Origin: 58-81 sp012729145
GTDB taxonomy: Bacteria; Synergistota; Synergistia; Synergistales; Thermovirgaceae
NCBI GenBank assembly: GCA_040770625.1
Contig: JAXGIW010000008.1
Span: 1-64,000 of the forward strand
Length of the DNA stretch: 64,000 bases
Reading direction: 5' to 3'
Both the position numbers and the translations under genes were made by a program. Position 1 is the first letter of the stretch. The number at the start of each line of letters is the position of its first letter. Shown here one piece after another: positions 7,090-16,199 of this stretch. The notes beneath the pieces are model-generated. The model saw only the letters and a program-made list of their open reading frames with translations. It was not told the DNA's origin and searched no databases.

Positions 7090-10000
7090 ATGTGTTTGAA
7101 TACCATGCAAAAGCGGAAAATATTCTTCGCGGACAACTACGGAATTATAGTCACATGGGGCTCTTCCGCTCACGGCATGAAGGCCGGGGGCGGATCGACG
7201 GGCCGGAACTGGGGCGAGATAACCACCTACGGCAGCGGCGCCTTCGGGATGTACGCCCTGAACAGCTCATTCATCTACAACTACGGGGCGGAGAGCATCG
7301 AGACATGGGGAGCCGGGAGCCACGGCATGGTGGCGGAGAACAGTTCGCTGGGCGTGAACACGGGATCCATAACCACCAACGGCGACGATGCCTTCGGCAT
7401 GTACGCCCTTGTGGATTCCGGTGTGTTCAGCAGCGGAGAGATAGTTACCCTTGGCGAACGTTCTCACGGAATGGGGGCGTCGGGAGACTCGTGGGCCGTC
7501 AACCTGGGATCGATAACCACCACAGCCCAGGGGAATCCGTGGGATCAGGGAGCCCATGGAATGGTCGCATCAGGCTATTCAGGGGCTTTCAATGCCGGTT
7601 CTATTGAGACAGAAGGTCTGCATGCCTACGGGATGATGGCCCTTGACAACTCTTCGATATTCAACCTTTCCTCTGGATCGATCCACACCATTGGGTACTA
7701 TTCCAACGGCATGGTGGCCTCCGGGGATTCTCTCGCTTTCAACTCAGGATCGATCAATACGGAAGCGAACTGGTCAACAGGGATGTCGGCGGAGTACTCT
7801 TCCATTGCCTTAAACCTTGGGCAGATATTCACCGAGGGGGAAATGTCCACAGGAATGCTGGGTTATGACCATTCATTCATTGCTAACTCAGGCCCTGGAA
7901 CTATTGAAACCTCTGGTTATACTTCTGACGGCATGATCGTCGACAACTACTCAGTGGCGCTGAATATGGGCTCCATAATTACCCACAAGGCGACGTCCCA
8001 CGGTATGTCGGCGTACAACTACTCCGTGGCGCTGAACCCTGGCGGAATCTTTACGATCGGTCAAAACGCCACAGGAATGTTTGCTGAATATCATTCGACG
8101 GCAGTGAACACAGGCAATGTCGTAACAGGGGACGATCCGGGCTATTTTGCCGGAGAAATGGCTAATGGTATTACAGCCCAGCGTTACTCCCGAGCCGTTA
8201 ATACCGGCAATATAGAAACTTATGGTATGTCAGCAAGCGGGATATATGCTAACAATCATTCCCGGGGGATGAATTATGGCTCCATAGAGACCCACGGTGA
8301 AGGTTCCTGCGGCATGTTCGCCATGAACGTTTCAAGTGCCGACAACTACGGAACTATCGTGACCTCAGGCGATGCGGCTCACGGGATGAAGGCCGGGGAC
8401 AATGCCATCGCGAGGAACTTCCTGGACATAACGACCCACGGCGACGGTTCCTACGGCATGTACGCCCTTGACGCCTCGAGCGCGGACAACTACGGCATGG
8501 TTGTAACCTCCGGTGCCGGGAGCCACGCCATGGTAATATCGGGCGACTCCTGGGGCTACAACGAGGGGCTGCTGGAAGCCTCTGGCGCTGGCAGCGACGC
8601 GGCGAGGGTCATAAGCAGCGACTTCGTCAACGCGGGCTGGCTTGACAGCCTGGGGGGCAACGCGGTAACGGCCATGGACAACAGCCATGTGACGATGCTT
8701 GACGGGTCCGTGCTGGTAAACTCCCACACGCTGGCGGGCGACGACACATCACAGCTTCTGGTGAGCATGGACATTCCGACCCAGGCGGAGCCCTTCTCGG
8801 CCCAGGTGCAGGGATTTGAGCTCTTCACCAAGCGGGGAGCGGGATGGATGACCCTTGAGGAGGACTCCTACGTATACGGACACACCTCGAACGAGGGCGG
8901 AACCCTTGAGATCTGGCCGCTGAGCCAGTTCGTGACGGACAGCTACTACCAGTCTGCGGGAGCGATGCTCTACGTCTACATGAACCCCGACTCCTACCTT
9001 GACCTTGACGAGATCCCGCTGTGGGTGGAGAACGACGCGGACATCTCGGGCATCCTGACCATCGACGGGACGACGGCAACGCTGCCGGGCTTTTACACCT
9101 TCATAAGGGCCGACACCTACACGGACAACTTCGAGACACAGTTCGTCAACGTCAGCCCGTACTACCTGCCCTACGGACCGGTATGGCTTGAGGGCGGCAG
9201 CTGGCACAACACGAGCCTCCTGGGCTACAGCTTCTCCGAGGCGGCCCTTGGCCTCGTGGCGGCCGTGGACGACTGGAACATGCTCCGGTGGATCATGGGC
9301 AACCACCTCCAGGAAGTGGCGGAGAGCATGAAGGAGATGGAAGTGGGCGAAAAGAAGATCCACGCCCACGTCCTTGGAGGGAGCACGACACGCGATCCGT
9401 CTACGGAATACTCTGCGGGCTACGACTCGACCCAGAAGGGGCTGAGCGTGGGATTCGACAAGAAACATAGCGAGAACACGGTGTGGGGCCTCTACGCGGG
9501 GTACACGGAAAAGGACATAGACATCACGCAGGTGCCTATGGCGCTGTCTGACTGGGAGAAGCAGGACACCTGGCACTTCGGCGTCTACATGAGCAAGAGG
9601 TGGGACAAGTGGATCCTCTCCGACACGCTGACGTACCGGACGACGGACCACGACACCTTCAGGGCCCAGGTTGGCGGTGATGCCACGGCGAGCTTCAGCA
9701 GCTGGTCGGTGACCAACGACCTTAGGTTTGGCTACGTGGCGAAGGACTTTGGAGCGGGCTCGAACTGGCAGGTTATCCCCGAGGTTGGTCTGAACGTGGG
9801 CTACTTCGACAGGGGAGGCTACACGGAAGAGAACGGCTTCAGTTACGGCGACTTCGACACCACGGTGGTCCAGAGCGTACTTGGAGTACGCTTCAGGGGC
9901 GAGTACGAACGTGCCGACGGATCGACCTTTGTTCCGGAACTGAGGCTGGCGTGGGTGCACGTGCTCTCCGGCGGAGACATAACCATAGACCAGAGCTGGG

Positions 10001-10173
10001 GAGATACGACGCACTGGTTCACGGAGACGCTGGACGACGACTACTTTGTGGCGGACCTTGGGTTGACGCTGTACAAGCTGAACAACATGGACATCTCGCT
10101 GAACTACAGCGGCCGCTTCAGCGACAACAGCACCACCCACGGCGGCTGGCTGAGGCTTGAGTGGAAGTTCTAG
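7090..10173 (+). CDS. Autotransporter with repetitive passenger, probably N-terminally truncated
   Basis: This 1027-residue protein has a passenger of roughly 20 degenerate repeats of about 22-24 residues (residues 20-500). Each combines an S/T-x-GSIET-x-G element with a SHGM-A or AFGMYA element and NS/N-x-G turns, suggesting a beta-helix. A linker follows, then a C-terminal barrel from about residue 755 (HAHVLGG, GLYAGYTEKDI, LRLAWVHVLSGG) that ends WLRLEWKF with a terminal Phe, as in outer-membrane proteins. No signal peptide precedes the repeats: the protein begins MCLNTMQKRKIFF and enters a repeat at once. A 5' deletion linked to the neighbouring IS110 would explain this; an upstream start was not found. 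Secretion of the present product is doubtful. Confidence 0.78.
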   Translation: MCLNTMQKRKIFFADNYGIIVTWGSSAHGMKAGGGSTGRNWGEITTYGSGAFGMYALNSSFIYNYGAESIETWGAGSHGMVAENSSLGVNTGSITTNGDDAFGMYALVDSGVFSSGEIVTLGERSHGMGASGDSWAVNLGSITTTAQGNPWDQGAHGMVASGYSGAFNAGSIETEGLHAYGMMALDNSSIFNLSSGSIHTIGYYSNGMVASGDSLAFNSGSINTEANWSTGMSAEYSSIALNLGQIFTEGEMSTGMLGYDHSFIANSGPGTIETSGYTSDGMIVDNYSVALNMGSIITHKATSHGMSAYNYSVALNPGGIFTIGQNATGMFAEYHSTAVNTGNVVTGDDPGYFAGEMANGITAQRYSRAVNTGNIETYGMSASGIYANNHSRGMNYGSIETHGEGSCGMFAMNVSSADNYGTIVTSGDAAHGMKAGDNAIARNFLDITTHGDGSYGMYALDASSADNYGMVVTSGAGSHAMVISGDSWGYNEGLLEASGAGSDAARVISSDFVNAGWLDSLGGNAVTAMDNSHVTMLDGSVLVNSHTLAGDDTSQLLVSMDIPTQAEPFSAQVQGFELFTKRGAGWMTLEEDSYVYGHTSNEGGTLEIWPLSQFVTDSYYQSAGAMLYVYMNPDSYLDLDEIPLWVENDADISGILTIDGTTATLPGFYTFIRADTYTDNFETQFVNVSPYYLPYGPVWLEGGSWHNTSLLGYSFSEAALGLVAAVDDWNMLRWIMGNHLQEVAESMKEMEVGEKKIHAHVLGGSTTRDPSTEYSAGYDSTQKGLSVGFDKKHSENTVWGLYAGYTEKDIDITQVPMALSDWEKQDTWHFGVYMSKRWDKWILSDTLTYRTTDHDTFRAQVGGDATASFSSWSVTNDLRFGYVAKDFGAGSNWQVIPEVGLNVGYFDRGGYTEENGFSYGDFDTTVVQSVLGVRFRGEYERADGSTFVPELRLAWVHVLSGGDITIDQSWGDTTHWFTETLDDDYFVADLGLTLYKLNNMDISLNYSGRFSDNSTTHGGWLRLEWKF

Positions 10174-10834
10174 GGAAAAACAAGGCGGCAGGCATCAGGC
10201 AGCAGGAGGCAGGAAGGGCAAGATCCGTGAATCGTGAATCGAAAAAACCAAATTCAAAGGCGTAAACAGTGAACGGTCAACGGTGAACGGGGAAAGCCCA
10301 AGACAGAAAAGCGGGAAGCAGGGAGCAGGCAACAGGAAAACCTGGAACTAAACAAACGTAAGACGTTGGACGAAAAACAGAAACAGGACCAATTATTACA
10401 GGGGGGCGGCGGGAGCCGCCCCCCTGCCTGTTTAAATAGGATTTCCCAATAATTCCACTTTCCAGTTTCCACTTCTTCGTTTCACTCTGGGCAGCGCGAA
10501 GCCTATCCTGGTCGCTACCCCTCGAGAATCAACCCGGGACTATGCGCTCGGTGCAGCGCGAAGCCTCCCGAAGCGATTCAATGAGGGACCTTGTCCCGAC
10601 AAGGTCCCGATGAAGTCCCGAGGTGCTCTAACGAGGGAGGATGTGTAGCGAGGGAGGTGCTGTAACGAGGGAGGCGATTTAACGAGGAGGGTGATTCAAC
10701 GAGGGGCTGCGTCTATGGTGAAAGAATTTTGTTTTGCTTTTGCCCCTCCTGTTCATCGTTGACTGTTAACCGTTTTACGCATTTCCATCTTTGTTTTTCT
10801 TCTTACTTCTTGCGCATTAGCGTATACAAATGCG
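10174..10834. repeat. Gene-free gap with dispersed repeats
   Basis: I see no gene. The stretch has one copy of the GGCAGGCATCAGGCAGCAGG family near 10182, AACGGTCAACGGTGAACGG near 10268, a strong hairpin at 10399-10426 and a run of AACGAGGGAGG-like words at about 10628-10705. The repeats match those in other gaps of the window. Confidence 0.65.
10399..10426 (+). terminator. Strong GC hairpin downstream of the autotransporter
   Basis: A perfect 12-bp stem (CAGGGGGGCGGC and its complement) closes a GGGA loop. The following T run is short (TGTTT), so termination strength is uncertain. It is the only strong hairpin between the autotransporter and the convergent ROK gene and could serve both. Confidence 0.5.
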
Positions 10835-11716
10835 TTATTTCAAGGTCTGACCCCAAAGGGTGGTGGCGCCGATAAGGGCGGCGTCGTCGCCGAGGGCGGA
10901 GAGCCGGATGTCCAGGGTTTTGCGGAACGGGGGGGCCGTGTAATTGATCACCAGGGGCTCGAGGGTTTCTACGAAGCCCTGGTTGCGGCTGAAACCGCCG
11001 CCAAGGATGACGGCCTGCGGGTCAAGGACGTGCACCACTGATGCCACTAGTCGGGCCAGGACGTCGAGGGCTCGGCCCCAGACAAGTGCGACTTCGGGTT
11101 CGTCCCGTCGTTTCCAGAGGTCGGGGAGGTTTCCCTTGATCCTTGCCTTTGCGAAGGACCTTTTAAGGGCGTCGGCACCGAAGACGGCCTCGGCGTGTCC
11201 CGGGGCTCCGCAGCCGCACTCTGTTCCGTCACCAACGGCAAGGTGCCCCAGTTCAGCAGCCTTGCCGTAAGCCCCTGTCAGAAGTCGTCCACCGGAGACT
11301 ATCCCCCCGCCGATGCCCGTGCCCAGGGTGAACATAGCGAAGTCCGTCAGGCCCTTTGCGGCACCGTCAGCCCCTTCCCCCAGGGCGGCGCAGTTGGCAT
11401 CGTTCTCCAGGTAAACCTCTCTCCCGCAGGCCCGGCTGACGCGGGAGCGAAAGGGATAGTTCTCGATCAGGGGGAAGTTGGGGGCCTGGAGGACCTTTTC
11501 GCGCCCCCGGTCCAGCATTCCCGGGAAGCCTACTCCTACCCCCCTGGCGGTCCCGCCCGGGTCGAGGCGGGAGATCATTGCCGAAACGGTCCTGACAACC
11601 TCATCGGGGCAGCGGCTTTCGGGGGTGGGAGTTTTCTCCCTCGTCGTCACCGAACCTTCTTCGACGAGAGCCCCCTTAATGAAGTGTCCCCCCAGATCGA
11701 TGCCGATCGCCTTCAT
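10835..11716 (-). CDS. ROK-family sugar kinase
   Basis: This 293-residue protein is a ROK kinase, most likely acting on glucose or another hexose in the cytoplasm. The N-terminal phosphate loop reads IGIDLGGHFIKGALVEEG; ENDANCAALGEG near residue 103 carries the catalytic Asp; and TLGTGIGGGIVSGG near 130 is the second ATP motif. The zinc-binding segment reads ECGCGAPGHAE, where the usual third Cys is His, so metal binding may be altered. Its ATG overlaps the stop of the flavin oxidoreductase gene upstream by four bases, the last step of a ychF-oxidoreductase-kinase operon. Substrate cannot be fixed from sequence. Confidence 0.88.
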   Translation of the reverse strand: MKAIGIDLGGHFIKGALVEEGSVTTREKTPTPESRCPDEVVRTVSAMISRLDPGGTARGVGVGFPGMLDRGREKVLQAPNFPLIENYPFRSRVSRACGREVYLENDANCAALGEGADGAAKGLTDFAMFTLGTGIGGGIVSGGRLLTGAYGKAAELGHLAVGDGTECGCGAPGHAEAVFGADALKRSFAKARIKGNLPDLWKRRDEPEVALVWGRALDVLARLVASVVHVLDPQAVILGGGFSRNQGFVETLEPLVINYTAPPFRKTLDIRLSALGDDAALIGATTLWGQTLK

Positions 11717-12720
11717 TCAAGGGCCTTCCATTTGCGGATCAGGTCGGGATCGCTCTTGAGGGCCCTCCCAACGCCGACCAGGTCGCATTCGCGCCTTTCG
11801 AGAAGTCCCAGGGCGGTCTCGGCCTTTTTTATCCCTCCGGTGCAGATCGTGGGCACCTTGCCTGCAGCGTCCTTGACAGTGCGGCAGTAGGGGGCGAACC
11901 ATGCCTCTCCCTCCCCGTTGTAGCCGCACATGTTCCCCGACAGGTCCAGGAGGTCCAGTTTCATGGAGGAGAACTCCAATGCCACCCAGCGGGCGTCGTC
12001 TACGGTCTGCCCGGAGGGTTCCGCTTCCGGCAGGGTGTCGGCCATGCCGAGCCTCACTGCTACGACGGGCTCATCGCCGAGGGTGTACCTCACCGCTTCG
12101 TAGACCTCGAAGAGGAGCCTTGCCCTGTTCTTTACAGGTCCTCCATAGGCATCTGAGCGGCGGTTCGTCATGGGGCTCAGAAACTGTCCCAGGAGGTAAC
12201 CATGGGCTGCGTGGATCTCCACTCCGGAATATCCTGCTCTCAGGGCTCTCCTGGCAGCCTCGGAGAACAGGCCCGGTATCTGTGAAATGTCGCTTTCGCT
12301 CATTTTGACAGGCATGAGGAAAAGGTTGGAGAGAGGGTGCCTTATGGGCGAGGGTGCCTTGGGGAGCCATCCGTTCTCCAGGATGTCCTCGTCTACTATG
12401 AAGGAGCCGGCGTGGCTGATCTGGGCCAGCGCCGGGACTCCCTTGCCGGAGAAGAGCCCCGCCAGGTCCTTTTGGTAGGGGATCACCTCGTCGCGGTCCA
12501 GCAGTAGCTGTCTGAGACGTGTCCGCCCCTCGGCGTGTACGGCATGGTGCTCGATGATGGCAATTCCTGCGCCGCTCTCGGAGAGGGGGATGTAGTTGTC
12601 GAGGGTGTCGGCGGTGGGGAGTCCTGTCTTGGTTGACGACAGCGACGCCATAGGCGGCGCGGCGATCCTGTTTTTGATGCGGATGCCCCGGATCTCCAGG
12701 GGTTCGAACAGAAGCGTCAT
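11713..12720 (-). CDS. NADH:flavin oxidoreductase, old yellow enzyme family
   Basis: This 335-residue protein is a single-domain FMN TIM-barrel of the old yellow enzyme family. Visible features are the N-terminal LFEPLEIRGIRIKNRIAAPP, AGYSGVEIHAAHGYLLGQF near residue 160 (the His-Ala-Ala-His-Gly active-site block), QFLSPMTNRRSDAYGG, and the C-terminal phosphate-binding VPTICTGGIKKAE with GVGRALKSDPDL. It lacks the extra FeS/FAD domains of 2,4-dienoyl-CoA reductases, so it is the short form. It starts 15 bases after the ychF stop and overlaps the ROK kinase. The natural substrate, probably an activated alkene, is unknown. Confidence 0.88.
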   Translation of the reverse strand: MTLLFEPLEIRGIRIKNRIAAPPMASLSSTKTGLPTADTLDNYIPLSESGAGIAIIEHHAVHAEGRTRLRQLLLDRDEVIPYQKDLAGLFSGKGVPALAQISHAGSFIVDEDILENGWLPKAPSPIRHPLSNLFLMPVKMSESDISQIPGLFSEAARRALRAGYSGVEIHAAHGYLLGQFLSPMTNRRSDAYGGPVKNRARLLFEVYEAVRYTLGDEPVVAVRLGMADTLPEAEPSGQTVDDARWVALEFSSMKLDLLDLSGNMCGYNGEGEAWFAPYCRTVKDAAGKVPTICTGGIKKAETALGLLERRECDLVGVGRALKSDPDLIRKWKALE

Positions 12721-12734
12721 GGGGTTCCCTCCCG

Positions 12735-13826
12735 TCAGACGTTGAATCTTATCTCAATTACGTCCCCGTCACGTACGGGGTACTCCTTGCCCTCGAGCCT
12801 GAGGAGACCTTTCTCCCTGCACTGGGCGTTGGAGAAGCCGTTGGCCTCGAAGTCGTCGTAGTGTACCACCTGGGCCCTTATGAACCCCCGGGCCAGGTCC
12901 GAGTGGATGGCCCCGGCAGCTTCCACGGCGTTGCTCCCGTCGGGCAGAGTCCAGGACTTGACTTCGTCTTTGCCTATGGTGAAGAAGCATATAAGCCCCA
13001 AAAGGGAGAAGGCCTCGCGGATCAGGCGCTCTCTTCCCGGTTCTGTTATCCCCAGGTCGGCCATGAATTCGGCCTGTTCCTCCGTCGGCAGGTCGGAGAT
13101 CTCCATCTCCATTCGCCCGAAGAGACTGACAAGGCCGAGTCCCCTTTCGGAGGCAAGTCCTTTCATGTCCTCCAGCCAGAGCATTCCGCCCCCTGCCTGG
13201 GATTCGTCGAGGTTGAGGACCACCAGTTCGGGCTTGAGAGTGAGGAAGGTGAAGCCGCGCAAGGATCTTTCCTCTTCGGGGGTGAAGGTCATCTCTCTCA
13301 GGGGGCGTTCCTCGAAGAGGTGGTCACGGCAGCGTTCAAGCAGCAATTTTTCCGCCTGTTCCTCTGGTGACGGCTTTTTCTTGTCGGCCAGTTTTGAAAG
13401 TCTGTTCTCTATTACCGAAAGGTCCCGGAGGATAAGTTCGGTCTCGACGATGTTCCAGTCCCTTAAGGGGTCCACGGTCTCCTCGGGGTGCGGTACGTCA
13501 GGGTTATCGAAGCACCTTACCACGTGGACCAGGGCGTCGGAGTTCGCCACGAAGGAGAGGAAGGAGTTGCCAAGACCGGCGCCCTTGCTGGCGTCCCGGG
13601 ATAGGCCTGCCAGGTCTACGAACTCCACCGGCGCAGGGGTGGCCTTTTTGGGCTGCCAGATCTCGACAAGCCTGTCGAAGCGGGGGTCCGGGACGGAGAC
13701 GACAGCTCTGTTGGGGTCGGTCTTGCCTCCGGCGTAGGGTTTCACTTCGGCCCCGGCCCTGGTTATGACGTTGAATACTGTGCTCTTGCCGCTGAGCGGC
13801 AATCCTACGATACCGCAGCTGAGCAT
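12735..13826 (-). CDS. ychF: Ribosome-binding ATPase YchF (Obg-like)
   Basis: The start at 13826 gives 363 residues, the family length, with GAGGTGA just upstream; a longer in-frame start at 13856 adds only ten unconserved residues. YchF binds ribosomes and hydrolyses ATP. The G1 loop reads GIVGLPLSGKSTVFN rather than the usual GLPNVGKST. G3 is FVDLAGLSRDASKGAGLGN, the specificity motif is LNLDES, and the C-terminal TGS-like domain contains RGFIRAQVVHYDDF and YPVRDGDVIEIRF. It is the first gene of an operon with the flavin oxidoreductase and ROK kinase. The Asn-Val to Leu-Ser change in G1 is unusual but leaves GKST intact. Confidence 0.93.
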   Translation of the reverse strand: MLSCGIVGLPLSGKSTVFNVITRAGAEVKPYAGGKTDPNRAVVSVPDPRFDRLVEIWQPKKATPAPVEFVDLAGLSRDASKGAGLGNSFLSFVANSDALVHVVRCFDNPDVPHPEETVDPLRDWNIVETELILRDLSVIENRLSKLADKKKPSPEEQAEKLLLERCRDHLFEERPLREMTFTPEEERSLRGFTFLTLKPELVVLNLDESQAGGGMLWLEDMKGLASERGLGLVSLFGRMEMEISDLPTEEQAEFMADLGITEPGRERLIREAFSLLGLICFFTIGKDEVKSWTLPDGSNAVEAAGAIHSDLARGFIRAQVVHYDDFEANGFSNAQCREKGLLRLEGKEYPVRDGDVIEIRFNV

Positions 13827-13917
13827 TGCCTTCACCTCGCATAAAGAGTTTATCACTCAAGGGGTGGAAGTGTATGATATCGATAGAACCTGTAATGAGA
13901 GACGCAGAGTCAAATGC

Positions 13918-13950
13918 GTCAACGGTGAACGGTAAAAGGTAAACGGGAAA
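13918..13950. repeat. Copy of the GTGAACGG word repeat
   Basis: A short run of AACGGTGAACGGTAAAAGG-like words lies in the 244-base gap between ychF and the DUF4139 gene. It belongs to the family seen near 2310, 10268, 18565, 20669 and 23730. Nothing else is apparent in the gap. Confidence 0.55.
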
Positions 13951-14070
13951 GGTAAAGATAGAAAACCAGGCGGCAGGGAAGCCTTAAAATCCGTGGGAAG
14001 TGAGATGTGAGAAGTAAGACGAATAAATGAGAGATGAGGGACCAAAAACCCTTTTAAGGGAGGTAGGGGC

Positions 14071-15573
14071 ATGAAACGTTCGAACCTTTTGGCCGCGGCG
14101 GCGGCTCTGGTTATGGCGGTGGTGTTTTGTGGCGCGGCTTTCGCTTCACAGACGGCCGCGCGTGTGGATGTGTACCCCCGGGGCGCGTTGATGCAGATGA
14201 CCCTGGAGGCTGTACCTGATATGCAGATTGAGCTGCCCTCCACCTTTGACCCTGCATCTGTTGCAGTGACCGGCGAGGGAAATGTGAAGGTGACCGGCTT
14301 TGATGTGCGGGAGGTCGTAAGGACGGGGTGGGTGCCGCCATCTCTTTCCCTCCTTGCGGATGAGGTGGAGAAGGCCCAGGCCCAGGTGGATATGCTTGCC
14401 TCCAAGGCCGCCTCTTTGGCGCAGGCGATCAGGCATCTCGAGGAGGCGGTGCCTACGGGGCTGAAGAGCACAGAGCTTGATGCCTATGTTGAGACGGCCC
14501 TGAAGAAACGAGAGGCCCTTGAGTTGAGGGCCTCGGAGACCAGGGTCCTCCTCGAGAGGGCCCGGAAGGAGCACGCTGCACTGAAGGCTGAATACGACAG
14601 CCGCTTCCCCGGTCAGCCCGACAGGATACTGCTGGTTTCGGCCGCTACCGAGGGCAAGGGTGAGGTTACCCTTACGGCCTGGACGAACAGCGCCTACTGG
14701 AGGCCCCTCTACCGGATGGGCCTTGACAGCTCCACAGGGACCATCGAGGGCGTCTACGGGGTGGAGGTGAACCAGAAGAGCGGCATCGACTGGGACGGTG
14801 AGATAGCCTTCCATACCGTCAGACCCAGGGGCGGGATCCAAATCCCCGACGTGCCGCCGCTGATCGCCGATATCTTCGAGCCCGCAAGGAACGGCAAGGT
14901 CCTGAGGCTGGAGTCGATGGCGATGGCCCCCATGGAGGATAGGGCCGCCGGAGGTGAGTTCCTTGAGGAGGGGCTCACGGACGTGACGATCAGGACCAGT
15001 TCGGTGGTCTACGGCTTCGATGAGGATGTGACCATTGATGCCGGGACATTCACCGAGCAGTCCGAGGTCTCCCTTGTATGCCTTCCCGAGTTCTCCCCCG
15101 AGGCGTGGACGGTGGCGACGGTGAAGTCCCTCAAGAGGGCCCTGCTCCCAGGCGAGGTGAGGTTGTCCGTCGACGGCAAGGAGACGGGCACCACCACGAT
15201 CAGAGCTCTCAGCGCCGGCCAGGAGATGGAGATACCCTTCGGGACCACTCCTCTGGTCACGGCAAAGAGGGAGGAGATGATCCCTACCACTGGCACGAGC
15301 TGGATCATCAAGGGCAAGCATCAGCGGGGGTATATAATAACTGTGAGCAACGGACTTGCCGAGGCGGTCACCCTGAAGGTAAAGGACCGGATACCAGTTC
15401 CCGCCAACGAGTCCATCAAGGTTCAGGATGTTGCCCTGTCGCCGGAGCCGGCGGAAAGGGACGAAAAGGGCTTCCTGACCTGGGAGGTCAAGCTCGAAAA
15501 GGGGCAGAGCAGACAGATAAGCGTGAAGTACACAGTTACCTACCCGTCGGACAAGGAGCTTATCTTCCGCTGA
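14071..15573 (+). CDS. Secreted DUF4139-domain protein
   Basis: This 500-residue protein begins with a Sec signal peptide (about residues 1-27, LVMAVVFCGAAFA then SQTAAR). A strand-rich N-terminal domain (VDVYPRGALMQMTLE) follows, then a charged coiled-coil-like region at about residues 90-190, and a C-terminal DUF4139 beta domain (TLTAWTNSAYWRPLYRM near 197 and the terminal EVKLEKGQSRQISVKYTVTYP). Proteins of this build are periplasmic or cell-surface; their biochemical role is unknown. GGGAGG lies seven bases before the ATG. The Fur-type regulator begins 31 bases downstream, so the two may be cotranscribed. Confidence 0.82.
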   Translation: MKRSNLLAAAAALVMAVVFCGAAFASQTAARVDVYPRGALMQMTLEAVPDMQIELPSTFDPASVAVTGEGNVKVTGFDVREVVRTGWVPPSLSLLADEVEKAQAQVDMLASKAASLAQAIRHLEEAVPTGLKSTELDAYVETALKKREALELRASETRVLLERARKEHAALKAEYDSRFPGQPDRILLVSAATEGKGEVTLTAWTNSAYWRPLYRMGLDSSTGTIEGVYGVEVNQKSGIDWDGEIAFHTVRPRGGIQIPDVPPLIADIFEPARNGKVLRLESMAMAPMEDRAAGGEFLEEGLTDVTIRTSSVVYGFDEDVTIDAGTFTEQSEVSLVCLPEFSPEAWTVATVKSLKRALLPGEVRLSVDGKETGTTTIRALSAGQEMEIPFGTTPLVTAKREEMIPTTGTSWIIKGKHQRGYIITVSNGLAEAVTLKVKDRIPVPANESIKVQDVALSPEPAERDEKGFLTWEVKLEKGQSRQISVKYTVTYPSDKELIFR

Positions 15574-15604
15574 TCGCAGACCATCAAGGAGAGGAGCCGA
15601 TTGG

Positions 15605-16135
15605 ATGCAGAATGACCGGATAAACGAAAGCATAGATCATTACATGGGGCTTCTGAAGGCCAGGGGATTCCGACTGACGAACCAGAGGCGGATAATCGTG
15701 GAGACCCTCCTTCGCAACCTGGGCACTCACCTGAACGCCAGGGAGCTGCTGGAGCTTGCCCAGGAGGAGGACTCTTCCATTGGCATTGCCACCATCTACC
15801 GGACCATAGAACTGCTGAACAGCCTGGGAATGCTGAACATGGTGAATCTCGAAGAGGGCTTCCTCCGGTTCGAGGTCCCCGACGAGCAGATGCACTTCCA
15901 CGTCTTCTGCCGATCCTGCGGAAAGACGGTCCACCTTGACGACGAGGATAAAAAGATGGCTGAGGTGAAGGAGTGGGCGAAGAGCGAGGGCTTTGACCTG
16001 CTGCCCCAGACCTTCGAGATGGCGGGGATCTGCGATGCGTGCCGCGAGGAGGGAGTCCTGGACGAACCCTTCGACGTGGTCCCCATGGGTGGAAGGCGAA
16101 GGTGCAGGAAGCGCTGCGGAAGAATTATGCGCTGA
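15605..16135 (+). CDS. Fur-family metalloregulator with Cys/Arg-rich tail
   Basis: This 176-residue protein has a winged HTH (residues 20-85, RLTNQRRIIVETLL and IATIYRTIELLNSLG) and a metal-sensing domain with H97-F-H99, C102-x2-C105 and a second CxxC (CDAC) near 143. The second site implies structural zinc, as in Zur/PerR/Fur. Which metal or peroxide it senses cannot be told. The last 25 residues (VVPMGGRRRCRKRCGRIMR) add two more cysteines and many arginines, not typical of the family. It follows the DUF4139 gene closely and precedes a small secreted protein. Confidence 0.86.
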   Translation: MQNDRINESIDHYMGLLKARGFRLTNQRRIIVETLLRNLGTHLNARELLELAQEEDSSIGIATIYRTIELLNSLGMLNMVNLEEGFLRFEVPDEQMHFHVFCRSCGKTVHLDDEDKKMAEVKEWAKSEGFDLLPQTFEMAGICDACREEGVLDEPFDVVPMGGRRRCRKRCGRIMR

Positions 16136-16153
16136 AATGAAACGGTGTAGTGA

Positions 16154-16159
16154 TATAAT
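16154..16159 (+). promoter_or_regulatory. Putative -10 box of the small secreted-protein gene
   Basis: A perfect TATAAT lies 41 bases before the ATG at 16200. No good -35 hexamer is seen 17 bp upstream, so this is tentative. Confidence 0.35.
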
Positions 16160-16199
16160 CTTCAAACCCGGACAACCTTTTGAAAGGAAGTGACAAGGA

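Noticed and set aside
8749..10140. 463-residue open frame antisense to the autotransporter
   Set aside because: It lies wholly opposite a strong coding region with GC-rich third positions, has low-complexity Val/His/Arg content and no family features.
14146..15633. 495-residue frame antisense to the DUF4139 gene
   Set aside because: It is a mirror of a well-supported gene, with no start context and no motif.
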